Assembly (NCBI GenBank): GCA_003116975.1
Contig: BGKB01000096.1
Span: forward strand, 62,001-126,000
DNA from: Aurantiochytrium sp. KH105
Lineage: Eukaryota > Sar > Bigyra > Thraustochytrida > Thraustochytriidae
Direction of reading: 5' to 3'
Length of the DNA stretch: 64,000 bases
Part shown: piece after piece, positions 1 to 10,317 of the stretch
Numbering within the stretch: the first letter of the stretch is position 1
How the letters are laid out: each line of letters starts with the position of its first letter
Notes under the pieces: generated by a model
What the model was told of the DNA's origin: nothing
Seen by the model: only the letters and a program-made list of their open reading frames with translations
Database searches by the model: none
Program-made: the position numbers and the translations under genes

Positions 1-1
1 C

Positions 2-778
2 CGTAAAGAGCTTCGACTCTGCTCGCGAGTGGAAAAGCTTGTCGGCCCCAGTGTTATGGAAGCGTGGGATAAAGTCTTGGGACGCCTGTGCGATCTCGCA
101 GAGGACATCGCTCATGAAGCAAAAGTAGAAGATGAAGAGACAAACGTCGCGCACGAGCTTTGCCGGGAATTTCGAGAATGCGGCTTTGCAGCGACGTGGC
201 GCGCAAACGGAGTCCTCAAAATATCGTGGTTCCGCGATGGCGTACCCACACGGAGCGATGAGATCATTGGCACAATTTCGAGCTCCGTCATCAAGCATCG
301 AAAGTTAAGTCGAGCACGCCTTTCGACGTCTCACAGCGGAGTTAGTTGCACCTTTGAGTGCAAGGCAGGCAGCGTCTACGCACCTCAGCACCTGAAATGG
401 GACAACGCTGGCGAAGTTCTCGCGCAATACATGAGTGTGCAAAAGTGGAATTCGGTGCTGGCCAATCTTGTGGCCCTTGCCGATGGCATTTGCCAAAAGA
501 AAACACTGGTCAAGAGCACGCTAGCAGTGCTTACGCAACGGCGACTTCGCCATCTTTTGCCCGAAGCGCGCATCCATGTGCAGCGTTATTCCTCACAACA
601 TTATTGCGTGGTGGTCATCTTTCGGAAACGAATCTTACCCTTGGCACAAGCAAGCGCCTCGGCAAGATCAAGAGGTCGAGCCACGGTGGCGCGTGCGGAA
701 GCACCGTGTGCCCAGGTTGTGACGGGCATTCGAAGCGCAACCCTCCCTCAGGCTCTTGTGGTGGCCACTGTGATTTGA
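2..778 (+). CDS. 3' end of an unrecognised protein-coding gene (partial)
   Basis: The frame is open from the window edge to a TGA at 776-778, so the gene begins before the window. The first in-frame ATG is at 56, but translation probably starts further upstream. The readable 258 residues are mixed in composition with one Cys-containing helical-looking stretch near the start. The last 45 residues are Ala/Arg-rich and look less conserved. I recognise no domain. It converges with the Rab21 gene, with about 220 bp between the stops. An overlapping open frame (358-801) in another phase makes frame choice slightly uncertain; this one is longer and reaches the edge. Confidence 0.45.
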   Translation, partial: RKELRLCSRVEKLVGPSVMEAWDKVLGRLCDLAEDIAHEAKVEDEETNVAHELCREFRECGFAATWRANGVLKISWFRDGVPTRSDEIIGTISSSVIKHRKLSRARLSTSHSGVSCTFECKAGSVYAPQHLKWDNAGEVLAQYMSVQKWNSVLANLVALADGICQKKTLVKSTLAVLTQRRLRHLLPEARIHVQRYSSQHYCVVVIFRKRILPLAQASASARSRGRATVARAEAPCAQVVTGIRSATLPQALVVATVI

Positions 779-999
779 GCAAAACTTTTGACATGTTATG
801 ATAGTACGTGGTTTGTATGATAAATTTCTCACCTGTTTGCAGCTTGCGAGAATGTTGAAAGGTTGGATTTGACTGTCTTGCCGTAAAAACACCGCTATGC
901 CATGGCTTTGATCTCAATTTGCTCACGGCATTGGCTTTTCGAGCTTTCGGCGTCTCTGTCTTGTGAAATCTGAAAAAGAAAATGTTGTGTCTCGGTCAA

Positions 1000-1725
1000 T
1001 CAGCAGCATGAAGAAGCTGCCGATGGCGTTGGATCTGAACCGTTATTATCGTCGTCGTCATCTGCAACGAGAACAATCTTACCGCGTCCAGCTGTCGCAG
1101 CATCAGGTTGACTCGAAGCAGAGCCTGGTGCAAGAGAGCCTTCAATGTGGCTCTCGTCGACAGGTGATGTCGATTGTGCCAACATTTTTCGGGTCAATTC
1201 TACAAAACACTCTTCGAGACCCTTGTTAAGCTTGGCAGAGACTTGAAAGTGCTCGGCGCCTACGGCGGCGGCGTACTGTGCAGCCTCTTGCTCGTCAACA
1301 CTGCGATTGCGCGCGAGATCGAGCTTGTTTCCTGCAATAGCGATGGCAATGCCCTCGCCCACCACTTTGCGCAGTTCGCGAACCCACGTCTTGACCTTGG
1401 CAAAGGACTCAATGTCGGTAATGTCATACACGAGCAAGGCAGCGTCGGCATCACGGTAGTAAATAGGTCCCAGCGCGTGAAAGCGTTCCTGGCCCGCGGT
1501 GTCCCAAATGGAGAGCTGTACAGGCTTGCCATCGATCGTCACGCGTCGATCCATGTATGAGGCATTCAGTGTTGGTGGTTGCCGCCCGTCGAATTCATTT
1601 CTGCAGAAGCGAAGTAGAATCGAAGTTTTACCCACCCGGCCTTCGCCCAGCAGCACGAACTTGTACTTGCGCCGCCGCGAGCTTCCCCCGCGCGCAAGCC
1701 CCGGCCGCGCGTTTTCCAGACTCAT
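1000..1725 (-). CDS. RAB21: Rab21-type small GTPase
   Basis: A 241-residue Ras-superfamily GTPase. Visible motifs in order are the P-loop GEGRVGKT (residues 28-35), WDTAGQERFHALGPIYYRDA (switch II), GNKLD (guanine specificity) and SAK. It ends in two cysteines, the usual double geranylgeranylation site. The switch II stretch and the following VYDITD closely match animal Rab21. Rab21 acts on early endosomes in cargo sorting and integrin or receptor traffic. The C-terminal hypervariable region carries an Asp/Asn run. An open frame continues 22 codons upstream without another ATG, so the ATG at 1725 is the start. No intron is needed. Confidence 0.88.
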   Translation of the reverse strand: MSLENARPGLARGGSSRRRKYKFVLLGEGRVGKTSILLRFCRNEFDGRQPPTLNASYMDRRVTIDGKPVQLSIWDTAGQERFHALGPIYYRDADAALLVYDITDIESFAKVKTWVRELRKVVGEGIAIAIAGNKLDLARNRSVDEQEAAQYAAAVGAEHFQVSAKLNKGLEECFVELTRKMLAQSTSPVDESHIEGSLAPGSASSQPDAATAGRGKIVLVADDDDDNNGSDPTPSAASSCC

Positions 1726-2240
1726 GTTTGCGCCGATCGGCGATGTCGTTGGCTGCCTGCCCACGCCCTGCGGGTCGGCGCGTTTGCGCAAGAGAGCGCA
1801 CGCCTCCTCGTCTCCCGCCGTTGCTCGTTGCTCTGCTCTGCTCTGCTCTGCTCTGCGCCGCGCGGCGCCCTCCTACCCCAAGGGGGCGCGACCGGTACGC
1901 GCTTATACGATACGAGTTCTGCCACACCCTCACATCGTCATCACGCACGCAACGCGTGCCTACCAACTGACAATACAAGCCAGTGTCATTGGCAAGGCAA
2001 TCGATGCAAGAATCAACAGCTGCAAAAACAACAGCTTTTACAGCCGCAAATGCAACAGCTGCAAGAGCAAGAGCGCCAAGTAGGGATTGGTTCCAATGGC
2101 ATCAATGAACACACCGCATTTTCCAGGTCCTGTCATATATTGATGTTGCCGGCCGACACGACATAAAAGATTGCATGTAGTCTAGCTGGCAAGATCAAGC
2201 TGTGCAGACCTAGTCCTTTCTAGTATGATGTACTTTTGTT
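1726..2240. other. Intergenic, 5' of the Rab21 gene
   Basis: This region lies between the Rab21 start and the stop of the first GNAT gene, both on the minus strand. It holds a five-base tandem repeat (1831-1855) and a CAG/CAA-rich stretch near 2020-2085. No coding region is supported. Confidence 0.6.
1831..1855. repeat. Pentanucleotide repeat (CTCTG)x5
   Basis: Five perfect copies of CTCTG, about 105 bp upstream of the Rab21 ATG. It is one of six five-base-unit arrays in the window. Confidence 0.9.
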
Positions 2241-3272
2241 CTATCGGGCGAGACTTGCCGGAGCGAGAGTGCTATAATGAATGAGCTCGCGTTTTGGACC
2301 CATAAGCTCGTCAACGTCAGCCTCGAGGTTGGTCGGCGCAGGTGTTGCATGAATGTTGATAGCCTCGCAATCCTGTTGCACACCGAGGCGGGCCCAGTGC
2401 GCAGCATGCGCCCACATTTCGTCGCGGACTGGCTCAAAGAGTGTACCAAAGTAAAGGGTAAAGACCAATAGACGCCCAAGCGGTTTAGCGTTTTCGATAA
2501 CCTTGCCAACACTCACCATGGCAGGAGACACCATTGCGACATATTCTTGCTCTTCGAACAAAGGGGGAACTGCGACCGGATCATAAAGGTGGTAATGCTG
2601 AAAGAGAAAGGTCCGCTCAGATCGAATGTCACGCAGTGCCTGAAGAACCGCCTCGGGATGACGCTCCTCTGAAAGCTCAGTTCCAACTGCACCAAAGATC
2701 TCCTCCATGCGAAGAAGGTATCCTGCAACGTCGAGGCCCGGGAATCCGCTCATGTACGGCTCCGAGTCGAAGCGCGGAGGAGAAATCATCGAGTAGCGGA
2801 AACGAGCAATCTCCGAAAAGCCGCATCGTAGAGCAAGCCGGATCGAAGGGATGTTGGAGGTAAAGGTTTGGTAACGAAGCTCCTTGGCATCAACATTCTT
2901 GACAATGTATTCGAGTAGCGCTGCTCCAAAACCGCGTTTCTGGTAGCGGGGATCCGCTCGCACGCCCTCTACATAGCCACCATAAGAAGTTTTGCGTACA
3001 TTGGCAAACGCAACGAGCGGTCCTCCAGGGTACTCCTCGACCCCGTAAAAAGTGCCCTTCGAGACCCAGGTGTCGAATTCTCCGTGGACGTAATCGTTTT
3101 CGCCAAAGAGCTCGCGTACGATATCTGCAACTTTGGTTTTGTCTGCGATTGCGACCTTCCGCACACATGGAGCACCTCTTGCGGCGGGTTCACTCCCGTT
3201 CTTGGGCTGCGCCTCTGCCGGTGCCTCTACCTGCGCCTCTGCCTGCGCCTCTGCCCGCGCTTCTGTCTCCAT
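2241..3272 (-). CDS. GNAT-family N-acetyltransferase, copy 1
   Basis: A 343-residue protein. After an Ala/Glu/Gln-rich leader (about residues 1-30, short EAQ-type repeats) comes a GNAT fold at about 38-165. The acetyl-CoA loop is seen in VEGVRADPRYQKRGFGAALL, the Q/RxxGxG/A motif region. The C-terminal half (about 190-340) is a second conserved module shared with the neighbouring copy. The layout resembles the NAT16/histidine N-acetyltransferase group, where the GNAT domain is followed by a long C-terminal part, but the substrate cannot be read from sequence. The ATG at 3272 is preceded by an in-frame TAG, which fixes the start. Its tandem partner lies 228 bp upstream of its ATG, on the same strand. 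Confidence 0.82.
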   Translation of the reverse strand: METEARAEAQAEAQVEAPAEAQPKNGSEPAARGAPCVRKVAIADKTKVADIVRELFGENDYVHGEFDTWVSKGTFYGVEEYPGGPLVAFANVRKTSYGGYVEGVRADPRYQKRGFGAALLEYIVKNVDAKELRYQTFTSNIPSIRLALRCGFSEIARFRYSMISPPRFDSEPYMSGFPGLDVAGYLLRMEEIFGAVGTELSEERHPEAVLQALRDIRSERTFLFQHYHLYDPVAVPPLFEEQEYVAMVSPAMVSVGKVIENAKPLGRLLVFTLYFGTLFEPVRDEMWAHAAHWARLGVQQDCEAINIHATPAPTNLEADVDELMGPKRELIHYSTLAPASLAR

Positions 3273-3500
3273 CTCGCCCTGCGTCTATGCCCGCGCCTCT
3301 GACCGCGTCTCTGCCATATTGGTTCTGGGTTGTGTGAAAGTGATCGCGGATGAGAGCAAAGAGCATGAGAGCAAAGAAGCAGTGGCAGGCCCAGCTAGAC
3401 CTAGGCCAAGTAGCACATTGACGAATGGTAGAGCTGGTGCACGTTGAGTTCATTCATTACAAAACTAGAAGGCCTTGGTGATGGTAGAAAGAAAAGCTTT

Positions 3501-4472
3501 TCACGAGGATCCCTCGGGCGCGGGCGGCGCAAAGCGGAGTCCCAAAATTTCTCGTTTGCGACCCATGATCTCATTGAGGGCCTCATCGAAGAATGCGGGA
3601 GGCTCAACCACATGCATACATAGCGCTTTGCACTCGCTTGCGGCGGCGAGACGCGTCCAGTGCGCAATGTGCGACCACAACTCACTTAGCGTTGGCGCCC
3701 TTTCGGTGGTGCCGAAATGTAAGGTAAATGTGGCAAGGTTGCCAAGAGGGTTGTTGTTGGCCTCAATACGACCTGTGCTCACCATGGACGGGGAAATTTG
3801 CGCCAAAAAGTTGCCAGCATCGAACACAGGCGCAAAGTCATCGGTATCCCAGTACCCGAACTGCTGAAAGGCCAAGACGCGCTGGTTTGGCTTGATCTCG
3901 CGCAAGGCCTGGACGACCTTCTCGCCGCTTGTTTCCTCAGTCAAAGATTGCAAAGCTGGGGCGTCGGCACGTTGACATGCGTCTTCGATCAAGCGGCAGT
4001 AGTCCGCAACGTCTTTACCGGGAAATGCGCTTAGAAAGGGCTCCGACGAAAAGGCATCCGAGGTCACTGATGCATAACGATACGAGTACGCAGGCTCAAA
4101 GCCGCTACGACGGGCGAGCGCAAGAGATGCTGCGTTGGCGTCGAAAGTCTGGTACATGAGCTCCTCCCCAGCTGGCACCTTGCTAATCAAGGACTGAAGG
4201 AGCTTTTTCCCAAATCCACGACGCTGATAGCGCGGATCAGATCGCACGCCTTCGACGTAGCCCCCGGACGAGGTCTTGCGGACATTCGCAACGGCGACAA
4301 GGGGTCCTCCAGGGCACGCTTCAACGCCGTAAAATGTGCCTTCGGCGACCCAGTCATCAAGTCGGCTGTTGACATAATCTTTGCCGCCAAAGAGCTCCTT
4401 GGTAATTTCCGCTACAATCGCGCGGTCTTCGAGCGTCACCTTTCTCGCCTCGTCCTTCATCGCAGTCGCCAT
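3501..4472 (-). CDS. GNAT-family N-acetyltransferase, copy 2
   Basis: A 323-residue paralogue of the gene at 2241-3272, on the same strand. It shares the block FYGVEACPGGPLVAVANVRK and the acetyl-CoA motif SDPRYQRRGFGKKLL, as well as the whole C-terminal module. It lacks the Ala/Glu/Gln leader of copy 1. The pair arose by tandem duplication and has since diverged, with clear differences throughout the C-terminal half. The open frame runs five codons past the ATG at 4472 to a TTG; the ATG is taken as start. The function is presumably acetylation of an amino acid or other small amine, by analogy with NAT16-type enzymes. Confidence 0.82.
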   Translation of the reverse strand: MATAMKDEARKVTLEDRAIVAEITKELFGGKDYVNSRLDDWVAEGTFYGVEACPGGPLVAVANVRKTSSGGYVEGVRSDPRYQRRGFGKKLLQSLISKVPAGEELMYQTFDANAASLALARRSGFEPAYSYRYASVTSDAFSSEPFLSAFPGKDVADYCRLIEDACQRADAPALQSLTEETSGEKVVQALREIKPNQRVLAFQQFGYWDTDDFAPVFDAGNFLAQISPSMVSTGRIEANNNPLGNLATFTLHFGTTERAPTLSELWSHIAHWTRLAAASECKALCMHVVEPPAFFDEALNEIMGRKREILGLRFAPPAPEGSS

Positions 4473-5068
4473 GGTCGCTGCTGCCAATCGCGCTAGTTTT
4501 TCCCTTTCTGATTTCTTCGCTCGCCCCGCCCTCCTCTACTCTGTTCCGCCTCGCGTCTCGTTTCGATTCTGCTCGCGCCTGCCCCCAAGGCCCCGCTCGC
4601 CTGCGTCTTGGGGCGGGCCCAGAAGCGGAGTCCGTCCGGGTCCGCGCTCTCTTCCTTCTTGCGGCGTTGCGCGACCTGCGCAGTCTGAGACCTCCGGCAG
4701 GAGCCTCGCGCGGGCTTGCTTCTCGACCCTCTCGAGGCGGCTTGGTGCAGCCCGCGAGCAGCCTGCGAGCAGCCCTGCGCCGCGCTCGCCAGCGTGGCGC
4801 ACGCTTCCGCGACTGTGCCGCTTGGCAAGTCTTCCCGCGAGCCAAATTCTCAGGCATCGATCGATCGGCGGGTCCTAGAGCTCCTGCTACTACTAACCCC
4901 TACCACCACGCCTGAGTTTGTGGAATGCGCGATGCTGATGAAGTTGGGCACAGGTTGCGACATGGCCTTCGAGAAACCTGGCAGGTGCACTGGCAGGTAG
5001 GTATAGGTAGTTTCTCAGGCGTGAAGCGAGGACTCTCGCTGGCGGAAATTTGCTGGACTGGGGTCAAT
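4473..5068. other. Intergenic, 5' of GNAT copy 2
   Basis: A GC-rich leader/promoter region (about 4480-4860), then a more mixed stretch up to the WASHC4 stop. Open frames on both strands here are Arg/Ala/Pro-rich and look like composition artefacts. I see no gene. Confidence 0.55.
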
Positions 5069-8000
5069 CTACGAGAGCTTGAAGAAGACGAGAGAGGACT
5101 CGAGGGCGAACTCGAGCAGGCGGAAATGGCGGCGGAAACGCTCGAGACGCTCCACGCGCGTCGCGTCTTCTTTTGACACGGACGAGGCGCCTCGCAAGTC
5201 GCGAATGTCCTGCGCAAAGGCCTGCTGCAGAGAAGCAAACCATAGCAGGGCGGAAAACTCCTCCGTCTCGCCCAAAATCGTCAGCATGTAGGCCACACCG
5301 ACGGCGAAGCCATCGTCCGTAAAGAACGCCTCGCGACCTTGATGCGAGCGCGAAAGCTGGTCTTCGCCAGACATGAGTGTTTCAACAAAATGTACCGTGA
5401 GTGCCGGCACGAGCATAAAAAAGTTGTCAAGGTGCGACTTGTCGTCGGCATTACCCAAGGCCCGCCGGAAGACGTCGACCAACACGCGCAGATAGTCCTT
5501 GCCCATGTCGAACTTTTTACAAAGCAGAGTAGTAGCAGACTCTTCTTTCTCTTGTTGTTGTTCTTCTTCTTTTAAAGTTGTCCTGCCGTTGACGTATTCC
5601 GATGGATCTGATGGCACGTCGAGCAAAGGGATCGTCTGCACGGCGTCTGCAACCCAACGTCGGCCTGCGACGCGTACCATGCGCACAAAGCCAAGTGTGT
5701 TGCCAATGTGAGTCAAAAGCTCGCATAAACGGGAAATCAGGCCAGATCCCGATTGGAGATCCCCGAGCCCTCGCGAATCGCGACTGTAACGGAAAGCACG
5801 CTCAAACGGGTACTTGTGATCAATGCCACGACTTTTGGCGTGCGAGGCAAACCAACGACGCTCGCGAGCCAAATATGACTTGACCGGCTCCTCGAGCAAA
5901 GCGTCCGCAACCTCCGAAACGCTCCGCGTGAGGAATTGATATGCAAAATTAACACATGTACTGAGAATCCCAAGCCCGTGCGTGCCAACCGAATCAGCAA
6001 TCGTTTGCACGCTCACCGTGCGTAAATGCTTGGCGCCGCGACGCAAACGCCGTTCGACAAAGAACTGCTGACTGAGATTATGCGTGTACTGCGAGACAAA
6101 AGTGTCCCAATGACGCATCAGCTCCAGAATATCCACCTGAGCATCAAGACCGCCCTGAGGCAAGGTAGAGTCCGCCACAGAGATGCCCAGCGTCTCCATA
6201 GCTACTTTTTGCATCTCTCTGTACGACCTCCAGTCGTGAAGCGAGAGAACTGTCATGTTGTAAAATTGCCTCTGCAGATAGTGCTCCACGCATGTCTTGG
6301 TGTGCAGAGACGCGTCCATGATCTCGAGGGGGCCCACGTGCACGGCTGATCGCAGCTCGTCGATTTCAAGCGCCGCCGCAGCGAGATGTTCCATATGCAC
6401 GGCGTGCTGCTGAAGACGGAGCGCCTCGTCCACGCGCACACAGAGCGGATCTACGTAATACTCGCGCACGGTAGCGACAAGACGATCACGAAAAGCGTCC
6501 GCATCGACTGTCTTTTGCCCAAAGAGAGCCAAAGCAGCCTCGCCAAAGGCGGCGGTCAAGAGTTTGACACGCGGCGGCGAAGCACTACGCAGCATGAGCG
6601 GCAGCAATGTGTCTGCGTCCCAATAGAGCATCGAGCACGTGCATGCTCGATCCAGATTCGTCTGCCAGCGCGTGACAAGACGAAGTCGCTCGAGCTGGCG
6701 CTCCAGGCGTACGACTTCCTCCCACTTGCAAAGTCCCGAGCCTGAGGCGCTGACCAGACTTGACACGGCGCCAAGAGCAACACGAGCGCGATCGAGACGC
6801 GCTCCCGAGGACGCATGAGTGAGCATGGACAGACCAGCCTTTGCAATGGCGTCCGGTGACTCGCCATTCCCAAGACGGTGCTTCCACACGGCGACCTGGC
6901 GTTCGACGTCTGTAAAGACACTTGAAACGACAAGAAATCGTGTTCGTGCGGTCTTTGCGCCCCGGCCGAGCTCGCTGCGCGCTGTGTCCCGAATGACCAT
7001 GAGAAGCTCGATGCAAACAGCAATATGCTGGCTGATGAGGTGCTTACTCATGGGGAGCTCCTCTTCTGCGTGGAGTCGAAGCGTCATGGTAAGTGCTCTG
7101 CGCACGCGATGAGCAAGAGCAAGTGCATGGACAATCGAACGTTCTGGGTTTGCTTCCTTGCCCGTCACGCTTGCAACCCATGCGGCAACTTGGCCGGCGT
7201 AGGCAGGAACACGCTGTGCAAGGGATGCGACAAGCCGCTGCGTATACTCCTTTCGGCGAGCGCGGCCGCCAACTTTGTCATCGACAAAGGCGTCAAGGCT
7301 CCATATGGTGCGCCCGCAAAGAGGGACAACGGGAATGAGCTTGTTGAGGTCATGTAAAAGGCGCCACGCATCGCAGGATCCAGTCGTACGATCGCACAAC
7401 TGACAAAGGGCCGCGAGACCAACGAATTTGCTTTCGCACTCGTAAGAGGGAAAGCTTTCGTCCTCGCGGCTAGCGGCTCTCCACTCTGCGTCAAAGTCTT
7501 TCACGAGGAGCTTGCTCGCGCGCTGCAATGCTGCGTGGTGCGCTGCAACATTTGCGGGCGATGCTGTAAGCTTTTTCAAGAGGGCGTCGAACCACTGGCC
7601 GCGGACGGAGCACGGGTCAATGAGTCCTTCCGCTCTGCAGGCGTCAGGGAGAAGACGCGTCCACCAGCGCTGCAGGGCCTCATTATCTTGCACGAGCGTG
7701 TCGACCGCGACGAGGATGCCCAAGAGGTTTGCCAAAATGGCCCAAGCGGCGAGGAAATGTTCGCTTCGATTGTCCAAGCCTGCGAGAAGGTCCCAGAGCG
7801 CCAGCGCAACCTCGCTACAGCGCAGACAAAAAGCTGTGCACGTTCTCACCTGCGTGGCAGCGGTCTGCGTCCGAGCAAGAACCGCGGCGTCGGAAACGTC
7901 ACCGTCGCCGCCTTCGCAGCTTGCCGCAAGTGCAGGAAAGATTTGTTGCTGAGCAGTCTCCGCAAGAAGCTGTGCCTCTTCGCACACGTACGCGATCGCT

Positions 8001-8254
8001 GCAACATGCTGCGCCGGCGACCGAGTCTCATCGGCAGCGGCAGTCCCCGTCGAAGAGGCCTCGTGCGGTTCGTCAAAGCATGACGGGTCGTCGTCGTGAC
8101 CCGGACATGTCCAGCCGGCCTCGAGACGCACAAGGTCTGCGTGCGGACGCGAGGCGGGGCAGAGGGTCTCGAGGCGCTTGTTGTAGCGCTGCAGCCAGGC
8201 GAGGTTCACCTCGGGCCCGCGGGCAAGCGGAGGTGGGTGGGCGGCCTCCACCAT
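5069..8254 (-). CDS. WASHC4: WASH complex subunit 4 (SWIP)
   Basis: A single-exon, 1061-residue protein; human WASHC4/SWIP is about 1170. The C-terminal third carries the family's best-conserved blocks. These include a segment like LLTHIGNTLGFVRMVR, an FFMLVPALTVHFVETLMSGE block, and AFFTDDGFAVGVAYML near residue 1000. A further conserved block, LNKLIPVVPLCGRTIW, lies in the first third. SWIP is a scaffold of the pentameric WASH complex, which activates Arp2/3 on endosomes to drive retromer-dependent sorting. The ATG at 8254 opens the frame with no competing start. Its upstream neighbour (WW-domain gene) lies 214 bp away on the same strand. Confidence 0.9.
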   Translation of the reverse strand: MVEAAHPPPLARGPEVNLAWLQRYNKRLETLCPASRPHADLVRLEAGWTCPGHDDDPSCFDEPHEASSTGTAAADETRSPAQHVAAIAYVCEEAQLLAETAQQQIFPALAASCEGGDGDVSDAAVLARTQTAATQVRTCTAFCLRCSEVALALWDLLAGLDNRSEHFLAAWAILANLLGILVAVDTLVQDNEALQRWWTRLLPDACRAEGLIDPCSVRGQWFDALLKKLTASPANVAAHHAALQRASKLLVKDFDAEWRAASREDESFPSYECESKFVGLAALCQLCDRTTGSCDAWRLLHDLNKLIPVVPLCGRTIWSLDAFVDDKVGGRARRKEYTQRLVASLAQRVPAYAGQVAAWVASVTGKEANPERSIVHALALAHRVRRALTMTLRLHAEEELPMSKHLISQHIAVCIELLMVIRDTARSELGRGAKTARTRFLVVSSVFTDVERQVAVWKHRLGNGESPDAIAKAGLSMLTHASSGARLDRARVALGAVSSLVSASGSGLCKWEEVVRLERQLERLRLVTRWQTNLDRACTCSMLYWDADTLLPLMLRSASPPRVKLLTAAFGEAALALFGQKTVDADAFRDRLVATVREYYVDPLCVRVDEALRLQQHAVHMEHLAAAALEIDELRSAVHVGPLEIMDASLHTKTCVEHYLQRQFYNMTVLSLHDWRSYREMQKVAMETLGISVADSTLPQGGLDAQVDILELMRHWDTFVSQYTHNLSQQFFVERRLRRGAKHLRTVSVQTIADSVGTHGLGILSTCVNFAYQFLTRSVSEVADALLEEPVKSYLARERRWFASHAKSRGIDHKYPFERAFRYSRDSRGLGDLQSGSGLISRLCELLTHIGNTLGFVRMVRVAGRRWVADAVQTIPLLDVPSDPSEYVNGRTTLKEEEQQQEKEESATTLLCKKFDMGKDYLRVLVDVFRRALGNADDKSHLDNFFMLVPALTVHFVETLMSGEDQLSRSHQGREAFFTDDGFAVGVAYMLTILGETEEFSALLWFASLQQAFAQDIRDLRGASSVSKEDATRVERLERFRRHFRLLEFALESSLVFFKLS

Positions 8255-8468
8255 GGCCCCGCGAGTTTGCAGCTTGTGAAAGATCGAAATGAATGGAAAA
8301 AAAAGAGGAAAAAGAGGTTTTTTGGTTGAAGTGTTATCAAGCTAGCCCAGACTGGGCTCGGAAGGGATGGCGTCTACCGTGCTTGCTCGTGTCGTCGTGC
8401 TTGCGCGTATCGTGCTTGCCCTCGAACGCGACGCTGGTTCCCTTCGTCACCGCAAAGGCGCTCACGCT

Positions 8469-9251
8469 TTAGCTGGCCTCCATGGTGCCTTTGGCACTCG
8501 AGCCATTGGCGGACATGGTCGACCCGTTGGTCGAGGCACCATTTGCTGTCTGCGGGGTCGACCCGTTGGTGGTCTTCTTCTTCTTCTTCTTGCTGATGCC
8601 ACCCTTGTACGTCTTGGCCTCCTCGCTACGCACGTCGATCAATATTATAACAGAAACAAAAAGTGCGGGCAGAGCATTGGTACGTACGTACAAAGATATT
8701 GTTGTCAGTTTCGTTCGCTTCCCGCGTCGCGAGACATGTAACACTTACGTCGGAACCCATGAGATGCGTTCGCCTGTTCACGATAATGGTACGGATAACA
8801 AGAAAAAAAGGTTTCAAGCAAAGGGTAATCCGCGGGGTGGATGAGGAAGACGTTAGTTGCCGGAAATTGGTAATCGTGCATGCCAACGGCACAACATTTA
8901 CACATTGTGCGAGCAATCAGGACTTACCGGTGTGAATGTTCTGATACGCCACCTTGCCCTGCGGAATTCAAAGCGCGGATTGGGGCAGGGGAATATCACC
9001 GAAAGACCAGCAAGCAATTGTGAGAAAATCCCCGAGTACAAGGCGTGAGTCATGCTGTCCGTCCGTCATCAAATAAAAAGAACACTCGATCACTTTGCTC
9101 AAACACGTACCGGTCGCGATCTTGAGGGCACGGCCTTCCAGCCGGCGGGGAGCTCTACGGGCGCGAGAGGCTCCGAGTCCTGCGTGGACGAGTCGCCGCC
9201 CAGAGCGTCATGGTGGCCCTCGGCCTCGTCGCGGCAGCACAGGTTTCCCAT
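8469..9251 (-). CDS. Small WW-domain protein, four exons, predicted N-myristoylated
   Basis: Minus-strand exons at 9111-9251, 8928-8958, 8749-8773 and 8469-8625 join to a 117-residue protein. All three introns have GT (GTACGT, GTAAGT, GTAAGT) and AG ends. Phases 0, 1 and 0+2 fit exactly. The joined frame yields a textbook WW domain: LPAGWK, then GKVAYQNIHTGE, then ISWVP (residues about 34-66). No single exon encodes it. The protein starts MGNLCC, a typical N-myristoylation plus palmitoylation signal. It ends in a Lys6 run and an Asn-Gly-Ser/Thr-rich tail. Exons 2 and 3 are only 31 and 25 nt. WW domains bind Pro-rich peptides; the partner is unknown. This is the only gene in the window for which I could find introns. 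Confidence 0.78.
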
Positions 9252-10317
9252 GTTTCTCGCCTAAACCTTCCCCTTTACTCTTGCTGCTGCGGCTGCTGCG
9301 GCTTGCACGTGTGCTGCCTGATCTCTAGCCGGTCCCCCACGAGGACGAGCGCGAGCGCGAGCGCGGACGCGTGCGAGCGAGCGAGCGGCCACGGCGGCGT
9401 TGGCTCCTTTGCAAACCCTGCACGCGACGAACCTCAGCGTCGCGCGACTTTGCTCTCTCGCGCTGCCGGCGGCGGCGGAGGAGAACGCAGCGGGGCGGAC
9501 GTGCGGACGCGGCGCGGGCGCGGGCGGCGCGGACGTGCGCGTCGGGCGCGGCGGCACGGGGCGAGCGGCGGGCGGCGGCGTGGCGTCGCGCGTTGGAGAT
9601 CTAGTGATCCATGCAATCACGAGCTGCTCTGAGGCACAGGGCCCCCCCTGCTCGCACGGGCCCTAGTCGTCCCGCCTCGCGCTGCCGTGCTTGCGAATGT
9701 CGGAGGACCCCCCTGCTCGCAAGCGATCATCGGCTCCACTTCAATAAGGAAAGCGCAACGCAGAAGAAGACGAAAATGGGTTGTCCGGACTCATGATCAT
9801 AACAAGGGCGCAAGCCGAAAAACGCAAGCAAGGAGCAACTGATGAAGAAGAATGATGGGAGACTAAAAAAGAAAAAGGGGCAGGTTTAGTGGCTTCAGCC
9901 ATAGATGGGGAACATAAGTACATGGAGCAAGCTTCTTGAGCTTGTGGTGGGACGCTGGCTGCAGTAGTGGCAACAGCAGCGTGGACAGGAAAAGGAAATA
10001 GGCTGAGTTTGTGAACCAATCGCGACTGACCGACCGACCGCCTTGGGGCGGCGCTTCCCGTCTTTCGATTGATCTCTCTCTCTCTCTCTCATTTTTTGTT
10101 CTCTCTCTCTTTCTTTCACAATTATCCATGGTCAATCAAATGTCAACAATGTTCGCTTGCAGGCAGGCACTGCCTGTCAGAAAGACCGCTGTGGTAGTGC
10201 TGGTGGTGGTGGCGGCTGTGGCGGTGGCGAACGGTTAATCATGACGCACAGCCAGAATTTTTGTACCGTACATGATGCACGCAAGTGGCTGTGGCAGGCA
10301 GAAGGGCAGATAGATCA
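9252..10317. other. Intergenic between WW-domain and PX-domain genes
   Basis: The 9260-9600 part is very GC-rich, with open frames on both strands that are Arg/Ala/Pro runs; it is probably the WW gene's promoter and leader. The part near 10070-10118 is a CT-rich tract, and 10195-10230 is GGT/GGC-rich. The rest is presumably 3' flank of the PX gene. I see no gene. Confidence 0.5.
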
